A DNA stretch of 64,000 nt from Rhizophagus irregularis (GCF_026210795.1 NC_089438.1:62001-126000), one strand, 5' to 3'; numbered from the stretch's first letter, positions 35,636 through 45,422 are shown. The notes: generated by a model from the sequence alone, not told the origin. Made by a program: numbers and translations.

Positions 35636-36235
35636 ATGTCGACATCAATTGCAATTTATACTTCTTCAGAGCCTACTGGACCGCCTCCTAGGGATTTGCG
35701 TGATATGAATAATATACCATTAGTTGCGGTAATTAAGGATCTAACAGATTTTTTAACTGTCAGTGATCGCATAGTTGTTAATCGAGATGTACAAAATGCA
35801 AACCATCGTCTTAAACATGCTCTTAATTTATTAATTCATCGCTGTAGAGAAACATACGAAGAACGCGATATATTAAAAGCAGAACGTGATCGATCTCGAA
35901 AAGAACGTGATGAATTACAAGATGAACTCGAGGTTCAAACGGGTTTGTTAGGTCTTACACAAGATGAGCTAAATAACGTACAAGATACTATTACTAGTTT
36001 AGAAGCTAATTTGGCTGAATTGGAACGTGAGTTTGGTGGTATGCGGACGACTAATCGTCGTCTTCAGCAGCAATATAATCTTATGAGAGGAGAATGTAAT
36101 AGAGCTATAGGTGAACGTAATAGAGCTATAGGCGAGCGTGATGCGGCACGAAATCGGCTTGTATATGCCAATAATCGGGTTCTTTTGGAATTCGGACATT
36201 GGGACGTCTTAGGAATCGACTTTTCCAACAAATAG
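35636..36235 (+). CDS. coiled-coil N-terminal part of a Gag-like protein
   Basis: A 199-aa frame, M-S-T-S-I-A-I start, with a long heptad-rich coiled coil from about residue 70 to 175 ending in N-R-A-I-G-E-R repeats. Long coiled coils ahead of Gag occur in Glomeromycotina Ty3-type retroelements (recalled, not searched). After about 36193 a different frame continues with protein-like sequence rich in Q-I-A-A-L-H and P-P-P-P toward the next ATG. The coil was therefore probably once joined to the capsid part, and at least two small indels now separate them. Confidence 0.6.
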   Translation: MSTSIAIYTSSEPTGPPPRDLRDMNNIPLVAVIKDLTDFLTVSDRIVVNRDVQNANHRLKHALNLLIHRCRETYEERDILKAERDRSRKERDELQDELEVQTGLLGLTQDELNNVQDTITSLEANLAELEREFGGMRTTNRRLQQQYNLMRGECNRAIGERNRAIGERDAARNRLVYANNRVLLEFGHWDVLGIDFSNK

Positions 36236-36320
36236 CCGCTCTGCATATCCAAGTACAATGGTTTCGGATTAGACAATTGAACTTTCCTCCACCTCCTCTC
36301 AACCATCCACAAAATACGAT

Positions 36321-37817
36321 ATGGCTGCCGTTGGTATAGCTGCCCCCATATTTCATGGTCGGGAAGATGAAGATCTTAATCTTTTTATTGATAACTTTTT
36401 AGGGTATATTAATACCGTTGGTATTGATCCATTGGACGATGCTGGTGCGCCTCCGGGTCGGGTGCGAGCGATGGGGGTTCTTCGTAGCTGTATGAGAGAT
36501 GAAGCGGCGAGGTGGTTTGATGCAGAACTTACTGGAAAAAATTGGGAACTCTCGAATATTCGGTTAGTGGCTACTGCAAATGGTGGAGCCGGTGCTACTC
36601 GCCGAGCGTTCAGAGCTTTAGCTGTTCCTGAGGTTGCTAATGGATTACATGTTGGTACTTACTTACCCGGTTCTGATGCTGATGTATATTCAAGGGTTGC
36701 AGGTAATGCGGCGGTAACCGTTGGAGATGCATTTTTCCCATCACGCGCTGATATCATTAGAACGAATTTTAAAGTTGAAGAGCAGTGGAGGCGTGCGGGC
36801 GGACGTCCTACTCATCTACCCGTTAATGGGTTGGGAGATCATGGAGGTCCATTCAATGCTGCTGCCCAGAATCAACCGATAGTCTTACAGGGGATTCTCC
36901 TGGATCAAGCATTTATGCATATGCGCACAAATTTTCCAACCGTCGTGGAAAAAAGACTTCAAATACGATTTAGTAACCTTTACCAGGAACAAGGTGAACC
37001 TGTTCGATCTTACTACAAGCGAGTTGAGAGGGCTGGAGATATTGTAGGATATAATCGAATTATGGTTACTGACCAGTTCTATAGAGGACTTTTGCCGGAA
37101 AACGTTATTGAAGCTTCCAGAATCGGGGCGGCACCTCTTAATACATTAATCGATAGATTGAGTGATCTTGAGTGACGAAAGGGTGAAATGTTCTATGGAT
37201 TACAAAGGCGTCAGGGTATTGAAAAGGCTAAAAAAGAGGAATTGGCTGGCTATACTCATCCCGTGACTCCACACGAAGGTGCTGTAATACAAAGGTCAAC
37301 AGACGTTATTACTCAAGAACGATTACAAGAATTGCTCAAGGCGCAAGCCGAGGAACTTACCAAGAATTTCCAGGCACAATTTAAACAATTACAAGCATCT
37401 AAGCCAGTTCGTAAACCACTGGTCTATAGACAACAGATTAAACCTGTTCGGCCAAAGCCACGGCCACGCGTTGTTCAGGATCATCAGGATCCTGATTGGG
37501 ATGATGGTTATATAGATCATAATTTTGGTGATGACCCTGGTGACCCTGATGCTCCTGAGTGGACTAGTGAGGATGATCAACATGTTATTGATCTTATTAT
37601 GGGATATGAGACGTCTAAAAGATTTCTAAAGAGACTTCAGAAGGCTAAAGATAGACGCGATGATCTGGAATTAGCCCGAGCAATGAGAAACCTTGATCTT
37701 AATGATGATGCTATGGATATTGATACTAATACCGCGAGTTTTGATGACTTGAAAATTGTTCCCGATGAGGAAGGTGGTTTTCGGATTTGTGCAGTTCGAA
37801 GTACAAAAAAAAAGTAA
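36321..37817 (+). pseudogene. Ty3-type Gag capsid protein with one in-frame TGA
   Basis: Open from ATG 36321 to TGA 37173-37175, then in the same frame to TAA at 37815-37817. The first part has the retrotransposon Gag pattern: F-H-G-R-E-D-E-D near residue 11, L-R-S-C-M and A-R-W-F-D. Near the end are G-E-P-V-R-S-Y-Y and F-Y-R-G-L. The TGA follows L-S-D-L-E and probably replaces CGA. The part after it is an Asp/Pro-rich tail; no zinc knuckle is visible. It lies between the ATPase and the integrase with almost no spacer and no LTR, so it may have become the element's capsid gene. Decay and suppressed readthrough are both possible. Confidence 0.7.
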
Positions 37818-38536
37818 ACTCGGATAAGGGTGTAAGTATCTCGAAACTTCTTAAATCTGTTCCAAAAAAATCAGTTAAAATGACTCCTATTAAGATTCCT
37901 GTGAAGGTTACTAGTAGTAAGCCCACACTTATAAAAGCCGTCACCAAAAATGATTCATTAAGTTTATTAAGGTCTGCAGATTTTAGAAAATTACTCCGCG
38001 AGATTCTTCGGGAAGAATTAAAGTCTGCTCGTAAAAGTACGGAGATTCCGGAAGACCTAGTTGAGGAAAAACAAGAAGAGGATATCAGGGAAGATGACCC
38101 GATGGATATTGACGTAGCTCGTTTGGAGAATACTAAAGATCTTTTAGCGCTGGATGGGAAGGTCAATGGGATAGCAATTCAGTGTTTAGCAGACACTTGT
38201 GCTAACGCGTCTTTTATTCAGAGGGAAGCCGCTGAAGAATTAGGGTTGGATATCGACAAGAGTATTACACATAACATATCCGGCGCTCCGGGTTCTGGTA
38301 GGACATTTGGCATGGTAAAAGGTGTGTCAATCAAACTAACCCCTGATTGTGTAATCACTGAGAATCTCGCGGTTTTAAGCGATTACAAGCATAGGGAGAT
38401 TGGATTGAGCCGGACGTGTCTGAAACGTTACAATTATGATGTCCATGAATCACGTGAACATATCGCCCTTACTTGTAATGAGAAGAATGTTTTTATCCCG
38501 ATAGTTTCTGACGTGAATCGAGGAGACAAAAAATAG
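37787..38536 (+). CDS. retropepsin-like aspartic protease in the -1 frame
   Basis: The frame opens at 37787 with no ATG before the overlap, so it is probably reached by frameshifting from the upstream Gag frame. Near 38187-38220 it has C-L-A-D-T-C-A-N-A-S-F-I, the D-T/S-G-A site of retroviral proteases with Cys replacing Gly, and later an I-G-L-S-R segment in the place of the second conserved motif. Such enzymes act as dimers to cut Gag. No reverse transcriptase follows: the stop at 38536 is 14 bases from the end of the convergent integrase gene. Confidence 0.7.
   Translation: MCSSKYKKKVNSDKGVSISKLLKSVPKKSVKMTPIKIPVKVTSSKPTLIKAVTKNDSLSLLRSADFRKLLREILREELKSARKSTEIPEDLVEEKQEEDIREDDPMDIDVARLENTKDLLALDGKVNGIAIQCLADTCANASFIQREAAEELGLDIDKSITHNISGAPGSGRTFGMVKGVSIKLTPDCVITENLAVLSDYKHREIGLSRTCLKRYNYDVHESREHIALTCNEKNVFIPIVSDVNRGDKK
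37805..37814 (+). promoter_or_regulatory. A9-G slippery run at the Gag/protease overlap
   Basis: Nine A residues then G, just before the TAA of the Gag frame. Slipping back one base (-1) enters the protease frame, as at retroviral gag-pro junctions. A single-base deletion in a homopolymer is the simple alternative. Confidence 0.45.
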
Positions 38537-38550
38537 GGAATATTTATTTT

Positions 38551-39678
38551 TTATTCCCAAAATTTGCGAATTAAATCGGGAACATCCTCCTCCAACCGGT
38601 CAGCGGGTTCCCAAGTGGCTTCGGTATCTGGGTATCATTCCCACTTGATTAGATATTGGTCTTGACCCTTCCTGATGCGATGCCGGAGTATCCGCTCAGG
38701 TACAAATCTTTCAGGTTGCCCTCTTATCACGGAATCAGGTGGGGGATATTCATTTTCTGGAACAATCTGCAACTCTTTTCGGGTGTACGCACATCTGGAT
38801 ACACCTAGTCGCCCGTGTGGTCCATCAAGAAGATATGTAGGAGGTTGTTCGGGTGAGAGTATCATTTTTTTGATGACACGGATATTGGGATTCCATCTTA
38901 TGTCTCCTGTACGAAATTTTCCATGGAGTTTATTACCGAGTACTGAGATAGGTTCATCTAACTTTACTCGGACACGCGTTCCTTCAGAGAGAAGTTCCGT
39001 CTTTTTTGACACCTTGGGTGACCCAGTCGGAATATCTGGAGGATTTTTTTGCCAGATTTCATCTATTTTATTAACTACATCATAGAAATCTTCTGACCAT
39101 TCCACGGATGTCACCCCGGTCTTCAACTCCTGTGCCACCATTCGTTTTAGGAGAGGCTCCTGGATCGCTTGGATAGCTCGTTCAGCGTATGATTGCTGTT
39201 TGTGTCTTCCTGGCTCTCCAAACCTCATCATCACCCCTAGGCTGTTCAGGAAAAAATCACGTACCTGTTCGTTAGTGAATTCTGATCCAGAGTCCATCTC
39301 CAGTCTGTGTGTTGGTGGCTTAATACGATTTCTTCTGTAGATTTTGACAAATCCATTGAGAACCCTATTTGCGGTTTTATCCTTTAGGGGTTCTGCGTCG
39401 ACTCGTTTACCCGCGACTTCCACCACTACGAGGAAATAGTGGAATCCTTTGGGGTCGACTGGCATCTCTGCGAGATCTGCCTGATGCGTCGCATTTGGTT
39501 TCCATACAACTACTCGTGGACGCTCTGATGACTTTTCCTTTAGGGGCTTTTTGTATAGGTTGTAGTGCTCCTCACCTTTTAGAATTCGTGCTGGTACTCC
39601 GGAGAGATTGTAGTATTTGTAGTAATTCTCTAATTGCGACATATTACGACAAATTAAAGGAAAGATTTCGGACTTCAA
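38551..39678 (-). pseudogene. retrovirus-type integrase with chromodomain, TGA within the chromodomain
   Basis: The first ATG is at 39678. A second, M-S-Q-L-E-N, at 39642 lies about 30 bases after a TTTGAAG motif and is the more likely start. The catalytic core has D (H-Q-A-D-L), D (E-M-D-S-G) and E (Y-A-E-R) with about 36 residues between the last two, the D,D-35-E pattern. It inserts the element's ends and makes the 5-6 bp duplication. A basic, SH3-like region follows, then a chromodomain (Y-L-I-K-W-E). A TGA at 38635-38637 falls where chromodomains have Gly before Y-P. The same frame then continues Y-P-D-T-E-A-T-W-E-P to a TAA at 38551. The catalytic core should be intact without the last 28 codons. 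Confidence 0.85.
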
Positions 39679-39682
39679 ATCT
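39671..39682 (-). promoter_or_regulatory. TTTGAAGT promoter-like motif, integrase
   Basis: On the minus strand GATTTGAAGTCC lies about 30 bases before M-S-Q-L-E-N of the integrase and just before the ATG of the divergent zinc-ribbon gene. Confidence 0.45.
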
Positions 39683-39686
39683 TAAA

Positions 39687-40019
39687 ATGACACGATTTTA
39701 CTGCCTAAAGTGTAAGAAGGAAACCGAGACTGCTAGTGAAATACAAGATATGACCACAAATGGGCGTTACCGGCTGCATGGTGATTGCACAGTTTGTGGT
39801 ATGCATAAGAATACTTTTACTGGGATAGACTGGGTTATCAAAAAGAAAACCAAGGAGAAGAAAAAAGAAACTGCGGCTAAAAGACATCAGACGGCGTACA
39901 ATCGGCAATGCAAAAAACTCGGGCAGAAAATCTTAGATTCTGATGACACGTGTAAGCAGTGTATTGATAATGCCTTAAGGAGGCAAAAAAGAGGAAGACG
40001 GATTAGTACCGCCTTCTAA
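39687..40019 (+). CDS. zinc-ribbon protein (DUF5679-like)
   Basis: 110 aa from the ATG at 39687; the longer frame upstream is antisense to the integrase. Residues 5-40 contain Y-C-L-K-C-K, then N-G-R-Y-R-L-H-G-D-C-T-V-C-G. This C-x-x-C..N-G-R..C-x-x-C pattern fits the small zinc ribbon DUF5679 known from large DNA viruses. A Lys-rich helix follows and then C-K-Q-C near residue 88. DNA or RNA binding is likely. Its TAA overlaps the end of the convergent gene by 3 bases. Confidence 0.7.
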   Translation: MTRFYCLKCKKETETASEIQDMTTNGRYRLHGDCTVCGMHKNTFTGIDWVIKKKTKEKKKETAAKRHQTAYNRQCKKLGQKILDSDDTCKQCIDNALRRQKRGRRISTAF

Positions 40020-40531
40020 AAGTATTCCTCATCATCTGAGTCATCGAGAGATACCTCTCCATCATCTGATTCATCATCCGAATCGTCAGGAGTGCGACCT
40101 TCCTTAAGCAATTGGATGTTGTACGTTATTTGAGTCCATTTCTCCCAGTCGGACTCTTGCGTTATAAAGCCGCATCTGAGGAGTGCTCTTTCTATTACTA
40201 CTATCCCTGCAAACCTGGTGTATTTTTTCTGATCGGCTTCATTGAAATTGTCAATGGCTTCCTTGTAGTAGTCTACTGCCTGTTTGTATACCTCTTCGGC
40301 TTCTTTACGCCGCTTCTACAACTCGGCTTTACAACAGTTATACCAGAGTCTGTTAATCTTGAGATGTTTTCCGAATTCTTTAACCGGAAGGTTTCTGACC
40401 ATCTCTGCTACTATGTCCGGGTCATTGAGGGGTGATGCCCGAATTTGGATCCATTTACGGATTCCATAGATGTCTACAAGATCAAGCCCGAGGTCTTCGG
40501 CAAGAGAAGTGGCGGCGTGTAAGTTTATCAT
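40016..40531 (-). pseudogene. right-end gene, unknown, with one in-frame TAG
   Basis: 171 codons from the ATG at 40531 to TAG at 40016-40018, interrupted by a TAG at 40316-40318 that probably replaces CAG. Before it are 71 helical residues; after it a Lys/Glu-rich helical segment and an acidic Asp/Ser tail (D-D-S-D-D-E). The TTGAAGAT motif in the right terminal repeat lies 24 bases upstream. No domain is recognised. Its position mirrors the helicase at the other end: both end genes read inward from promoters inside the terminal repeats. Confidence 0.65.
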
Positions 40532-40541
40532 TGTATGTTAC

Positions 40542-41058
40542 TTATAGTTACCTAATCTTCAATTGCCGAATATATTTTTTCTGACGGGGGTAAGTGGTCA
40601 TAGTTCGGGTGCCATAGTTCGGCTGCCATAGTTCGGCTGCCATAGTTCGGGTGCCATAGTTCAGGACATAGGGAATCATACTTGGAGGGTCTAGGTGAGT
40701 ATATAAAATGTAATCATAGCGTGAATCGGGTTTTGGGGTCTGAGGGGCTGACTAAGGCTGCCATAGTATTATTATAAGATTTTTCGTACTATGGCAGGTA
40801 CTATGGCAGGAGATTCTGTTTGATTTCGGCTTTATTCGCGTTTTTATTCCGTTTTTAAGTAGTCTGCCATAGTTGCCATAGTTGTCATAGTAAGTTATAT
40901 ATAAGAAAAAATGTAGAAAAAAAAAAAGTGGAAAAATACCGTGGCAGACCATGGTACTGTGGCAGGTAAACCTGCCCCACGGAGGGGGGATGTAGGTACT
41001 GCGAGGCCATGGCCGAGGTGGGGTGAGCGCTAGCGAGGCACACTACCAGCCCGACGAC
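40542..41058. repeat. right terminal inverted repeat of the Polinton-class element
   Basis: Inverted complement of the left repeat, same length. The CCGAACTATGGCA array is at about 40599-40664 (complement). Its inner edge places the same TTGAAGAT motif (complement at 40555-40562) upstream of the minus-strand gene that starts at 40531. Confidence 0.92.
40555..40566 (-). promoter_or_regulatory. TTGAAGAT promoter-like motif in right terminal repeat
   Basis: On the minus strand CAATTGAAGATT, an exact duplicate of the copy in the left repeat, upstream of the ATG at 40531. Confidence 0.6.
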
Positions 41059-41133
41059 TCCATCCATTTGACTAGATAATTGATTGCTATCAACGAGTCA
41101 CATCTAAAAGGAAACAAAAGTTATTAGTAACGG

Positions 41134-41424
41134 TGTGAGCGGTTGAATACCTAGCATGAACAAATAATATACCAAATGGACAAATGTGAACGTTAAGTAT
41201 TAAGTACGAACGAACAAATCTTGAATCAGCGTAAATGGATAAATGATTAGCCGAAAAAGATAAACATTTAAGAAGAGAAATGATCTACATGATGTAATAT
41301 TTATCGAATGATTAACAAGAAACCAATAGATTGAGTAGGGAGTCGATCAATTGCGGCTTAGCAACCAGTTTATTGAGTTCAACAATAAGAACAATTAGAA
41401 AGAATAATTATAAGCCACAAAAGG
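41134..41424 (-). mobile_element. LTR fragment, inverted relative to the solo LTR
   Basis: Matches the complement of about 22550-22818 with scattered changes and ends in TGTGAGC, corresponding to the LTR terminus. It is truncated on the right, where the AGGACCCC element begins. It lies outside the Polinton-class element, so it is an independent insertion. Confidence 0.7.
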
Positions 41425-41721
41425 AGGACCCCGGATATCTAATATAAAGGTCATAATGGACTTTTGGCCAAAAACACCCCTTTTTGCTGAAACTCAAAAA
41501 ATCGTTTTTTGTAAATTTCTCAGCATCCAGTAATTCAATTTTAATGAACTTTTTTTATTTTTGTAGCCCTCATTTAGCTCTACAATTTAAAAAAAAGTTC
41601 ATCAAAATTGGACCACTGGATGCCGAGATATTTACAAAAAACGATTTTTTGAGCCCCTGAAAAATGGGCCAATCTGCCGAAAGTGTGACTTATGACCTGT
41701 TTTGGAGATATCCGGGGTCCT
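41425..41721. mobile_element. AGGACCCC-ended MITE, copy 2
   Basis: Close copy of 12554-12830, with about 20 extra bases on the left side of its internal inverted repeat. Ends AGGACCCCGGATATCT / AGATATCCGGGGTCCT. No target duplication is visible, since the LTR fragment does not continue on the right. Confidence 0.75.
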
Positions 41722-42162
41722 CTCTAGAGTTTTAAAAAGAATTATGAAATAATATTAAATATATATTTTAAATTAAATACAATGAAAACTTTTACTTACG
41801 AACAGTTAAGACACATGACTTCTTGATGCGTATTTGCATCTTTATTTTTTCTGAGTTGATTTGTTAGTTCAGCAATATCAATAGTCTCAGACATTATTTC
41901 TTATTCATTAATAAAGTTTTTTACAAGAAAACTCACATTTTGTGGCTTAATGATGGGGAAAACCTGCGTCATCCGGGTCATCCGGGTTGATCTGGGTCAA
42001 AACAACAGTACGACCCTAACCCGATGGGTTGGGTCATGCGGGTTACAAGTCATTAAAATGATCAATCCCGATTCGATTCAAAATTCGAGTCGGGTCGATC
42101 ACCCGGGTCTGATCTGACCCGTACAGAGCACTAGGAATAATTAAAAAAATAACTATTTTTCT
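41722..42162. other. intergenic, with GGGTCGGGT-type repeat
   Basis: No gene is seen. About 41960-42125 is a GC-richer patch of G-G-G-T-C / G-A-C-C-C repeats in both orientations, like the repetitive ends of some hAT-type elements. The boundaries are unclear. Confidence 0.35.
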
Positions 42163-42807
42163 AGGACCCCGAACATCACATATATAACTCATAACTGATC
42201 TGCATGAATTTAAGTACTTTTTGCTCCTGCTAAAATAGACCTAATTTGCTAAAAATTAAATTATCACATTTCAAATCTATACTAATTTGCTAAAACTCAA
42301 AATATGAGTTAATAATCTTTTTTTTTATTATCAATAAAAAAATAAATGATTAATATAAATTAAACTGCCAATTTTTATAATTAAAATATATAGATTATAG
42401 ATAAAATAATAATTAATAAAAATAATAAATTAAATAAATAATTATTAAAAAATAAAATGTTGCGAAACTAAACGGACGGGTTTTGGCCCGCATTATGCTT
42501 AATTTTGGCCGGAATTATACTTAATTTTGGCCAAAATATGACCTGGACCCCGAAACTAATATTTTTAAAAATATTATTTATAAAGTTAAAAGCAAACTAA
42601 GGATAAGTTAAATTTAAAAAAAAGTACCAATTTGCTCAAATATAAAATATGACTTTGTAAAATCAATACAATTTGCTAAAACTCATAATTATGACTATTA
42701 ATTAATTTTCAATCAATTTGCTCTTTCTAAAATTATGAGTTTAACCTAATTTTGATTGAATTTGCTAAAACTCAAATGTGAGTTATATATGTGATGTCCA
42801 GGGTCCT
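42163..42807. mobile_element. AGGACCCC-ended MITE, longer relative
   Basis: Ends AGGACCCCGAACATCACA and complement, with an exact 8-bp duplication ATTTTTCT (42155-42162 and 42808-42815). The interior is AT-rich and contains an inner palindromic patch near 42470-42550 with GCATTATGCTTAAT. It shares only the AGGACCCCG end with the 277-bp family. Confidence 0.8.
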
Positions 42808-44762
42808 ATTTTTCTACTAAATTTCCATATATTTAAGAAGAATCAAGTCGTCTGAAAAAAAGAGAAAATCAAAATATTAGTATTACGTTTTAAAAAATAA
42901 TTCATCTAATTTGTATAAAAATAGTATATATATTTATTTAGCTTCAATAAAAAAATACATACAAAATCGCAAAATAATATCTAATTATCAATAGAAATTT
43001 TTAACTTAATCCAAATTTCCAAGTAAATGTGAAACTTTTGTTAAAAAAAAAGATCGTAAGAAAAATACCTAAAAAAGTAAAATTGAAATATTAGTAGATA
43101 TTTTGTTAAAAGAAAATTCAGAATGGAAATAAAATTCCTACCAAAATCCTGTAAATTAGCTAAAAGACCAAAATTCTAGTTGTCTAAAAAAAAAAAATTA
43201 ATGAGAAGCTATTTATTAAAATAAAACAACTAAAATAAAATTAAAAAAAAATGAAAACTTGCCAGAATGTCATGTTCAGGAAGACAAAAAGAACCATGAA
43301 AAATTGGAATGTTAATAAATTAAAAAGGTTTCATTAAAGAATATTTTTAATAGAAAGTACGGGAGAAAAGGTTAGGAAGAAGAATGAAGCAAAGGGAGAG
43401 GGAAAGAATGAGATAAAGGAAAAGAATGAAATAAAATAATAGTGATAAAGTTAAAAAAAGCTTAAAAAATAAGATCTGTACATCACGCCAAGCTATATTA
43501 TTAATTTTAATTAATCACGTAATATGCAAGAAATTCTTAATTTAATATAAATAGAAAGTATTGCAAAATATATAAATAACTGAGTCACTAAGCATTGGCT
43601 GCATTGCACAATATATCAAATTAATTTTAACATACTTATTTTTGCAATATTTTTGTTATTATTTATAATCTATTTGCAAACTATTTCAAAATACATTACA
43701 AAAATATTACAGTTATAATTTATTATTACAAAATAATACATAAATATTACCAAAGTATTGCAGAAATATTAAAAATACATATCAAAAAAAGCATCATTTT
43801 TAGCAAAGTTACTGTATATCATATTGTAATCACTGTCTATTATCAGATTAGCAGACAGTCAGACCAGGACATTAATCCTTTACTAATAGTTTATTTTTAC
43901 CTTACTTTTTTTCTTAAATTCTATTGGTTAATTAGCTAAAAAGGAAAAAAATCATAATAATGTAATATAAAATTTCCTTTTATAGTAGGATTTGCAAAGA
44001 ATTTTATATATAATTTTTACCTTAGGCCTGGAGGTAACCTATTTATAAGTAAACGGTTCTGTCAGACCTTAATAGTTAATACTAATGAAAAATATAAATG
44101 CCACCTGATTAATGGGCAAAATAATCAAATTTTGGCAAAATAAACCGCAAGAGTTCAAATTAAATCTTTTTACTTGTGCCAACTTTATAGTAATATATAT
44201 TTAGATGTACTGATTATTATAAAGAGATTGAGAAAAAGTATTAGTATACATTGCATCATGAAATTACAGTATATAATACAACGATAAAATTATTTTAAAT
44301 TGTCATAAATCAAGTCTTATGTTTTCTTGTGTTAAGTGAATATTGTATAGATTATTGATTTATTGCCATTTTTAAAATAGTTGAAATATTTCTCTATAAA
44401 CATTGGTTATTAAGTACTATATAACTATTTTAAAATCTATTTAGTTGAAAAACAAGTTAAATTTCTTTATTTTAATAAGATACCATCATTATTTTTAAAA
44501 TTATTAGTTATTAAATGTTAAAAAAAGGAAATTATAAATTGAATTAATTGTTAATTCACATATATATGATAAACTAATAAAAACCCTATTTTTACTTAAT
44601 AATTTGAAATATATATACAAATACAGTATATATTAGAATATATAGCTGCTGTGCAATATATTTTAAAGTATCAAATTTTGATTTTGCATTATTTAGCCTG
44701 AAAATTTTAAAAAATTTAGAAAAAAAATGAAGTTTTGCTGTAAAAATTTAAAATATTGTGGC
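42808..44762. other. AT-rich intergenic DNA, nothing recognised
   Basis: No coding frame, RNA gene or bounded repeat is supported in this 2-kb stretch. Confidence 0.5.
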
Positions 44763-45010
44763 TAAGGTTGCCTGCTTAAACCTCTCCAAAATTCTACAAT
44801 TAGTTTCTCCAAAATTTTACTATAGTTTTATTATAGTTTTGGCAAGGTTTTGGCAGTTTCAGCATTTATAATAAGTTTCGTCAGGTTTCGCTTTTCTCTA
44901 GAATTTCGCCAACTTTTTAATAAGACTTTTATATAATTTCGGCAAAGTTTCACCATTTCAGCATTTCACCAACTTGCCAAAACCCTCTAGTTTCTCCAGT
45001 AACCTTAGGC
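44763..45010. mobile_element. AAGGTTGC-ended MITE, copy 1
   Basis: Begins TAAGGTTGCCTGCTTAAACC and ends AGTAACCTTA, with internal T-T-T-C-G-G-C repeats. It recurs at 45423-45666 at roughly 80% by eye. It is non-coding. Confidence 0.65.
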
Positions 45011-45422
45011 CACTCCAATTTAATAGTTTGTTTAACGTATCCCATCCCTTCATTTTTGAAAATTTTTTAAAAATAAACAAACATATGTTATATCATGCAA
45101 CTTATAATAACATCACCGATCTGTATAATATTTAAAAGAATTTCTTTCCAGTGCATTTGAATCTACCAAAGAGTGGTATAATTAGTAATAAAAGTAATAT
45201 ATGTAAACTTATTAATTGCATTATCTGTAATAAACCAAGATGTATTTTTAGTAAAAATGCATTGAATGATAAAGAAAAAACTATGTTCATTTTTAAATGT
45301 TTACTTAATTTGACCCCTTTCCCCCTCAATTTTTATATAAAGTTAGGATGTTAAACAAACTATTAAATTAGAGCAGCCTTAATTGTAGCATACATTTTTG
45401 GAATTGTCAAATTCTCACTGGT

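Larger units (their letters stand above)
17084..41058. mobile_element. Maverick/Polinton-class self-replicating DNA element
   Basis: The element is 23,975 bp with 517-bp terminal inverted repeats and a TCCAT duplication at both edges (17079-17083 and 41059-41063). It carries the marker set of protein-primed DNA transposons/viruses: SF3 helicase, family B polymerase with D-x-x-S-L-Y-P motif, A32-like packaging ATPase and a retrovirus-type integrase with chromodomain. Base composition is clearly richer in GC than the flanks. A solo LTR (21498-22818) and a LINE (25436-32986) are later insertions; subtracting them leaves about 15.1 kb, normal for Polintons. No jelly-roll capsid or adenain-like protease is visible. 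A Gag-retropepsin unit occupies the place beside the ATPase. Confidence 0.88.

Noticed and set aside
35636-38536. A complete Ty3 retrotransposon inserted in the Polinton-class element
   Set aside because: No LTRs, primer-binding site, reverse transcriptase or target duplication are present, and the only integrase nearby is on the other strand with a Polinton-type context.
39369-39686. N-terminal extension of the zinc-ribbon gene
   Set aside because: It is antisense to the integrase catalytic region and lacks a good start; the ATG at 39687 begins right at the zinc-ribbon domain.
45132-45354. Overlapping open frames on both strands
   Set aside because: Low-complexity I/L/K/N content, no upstream signals, and located between two MITE copies.
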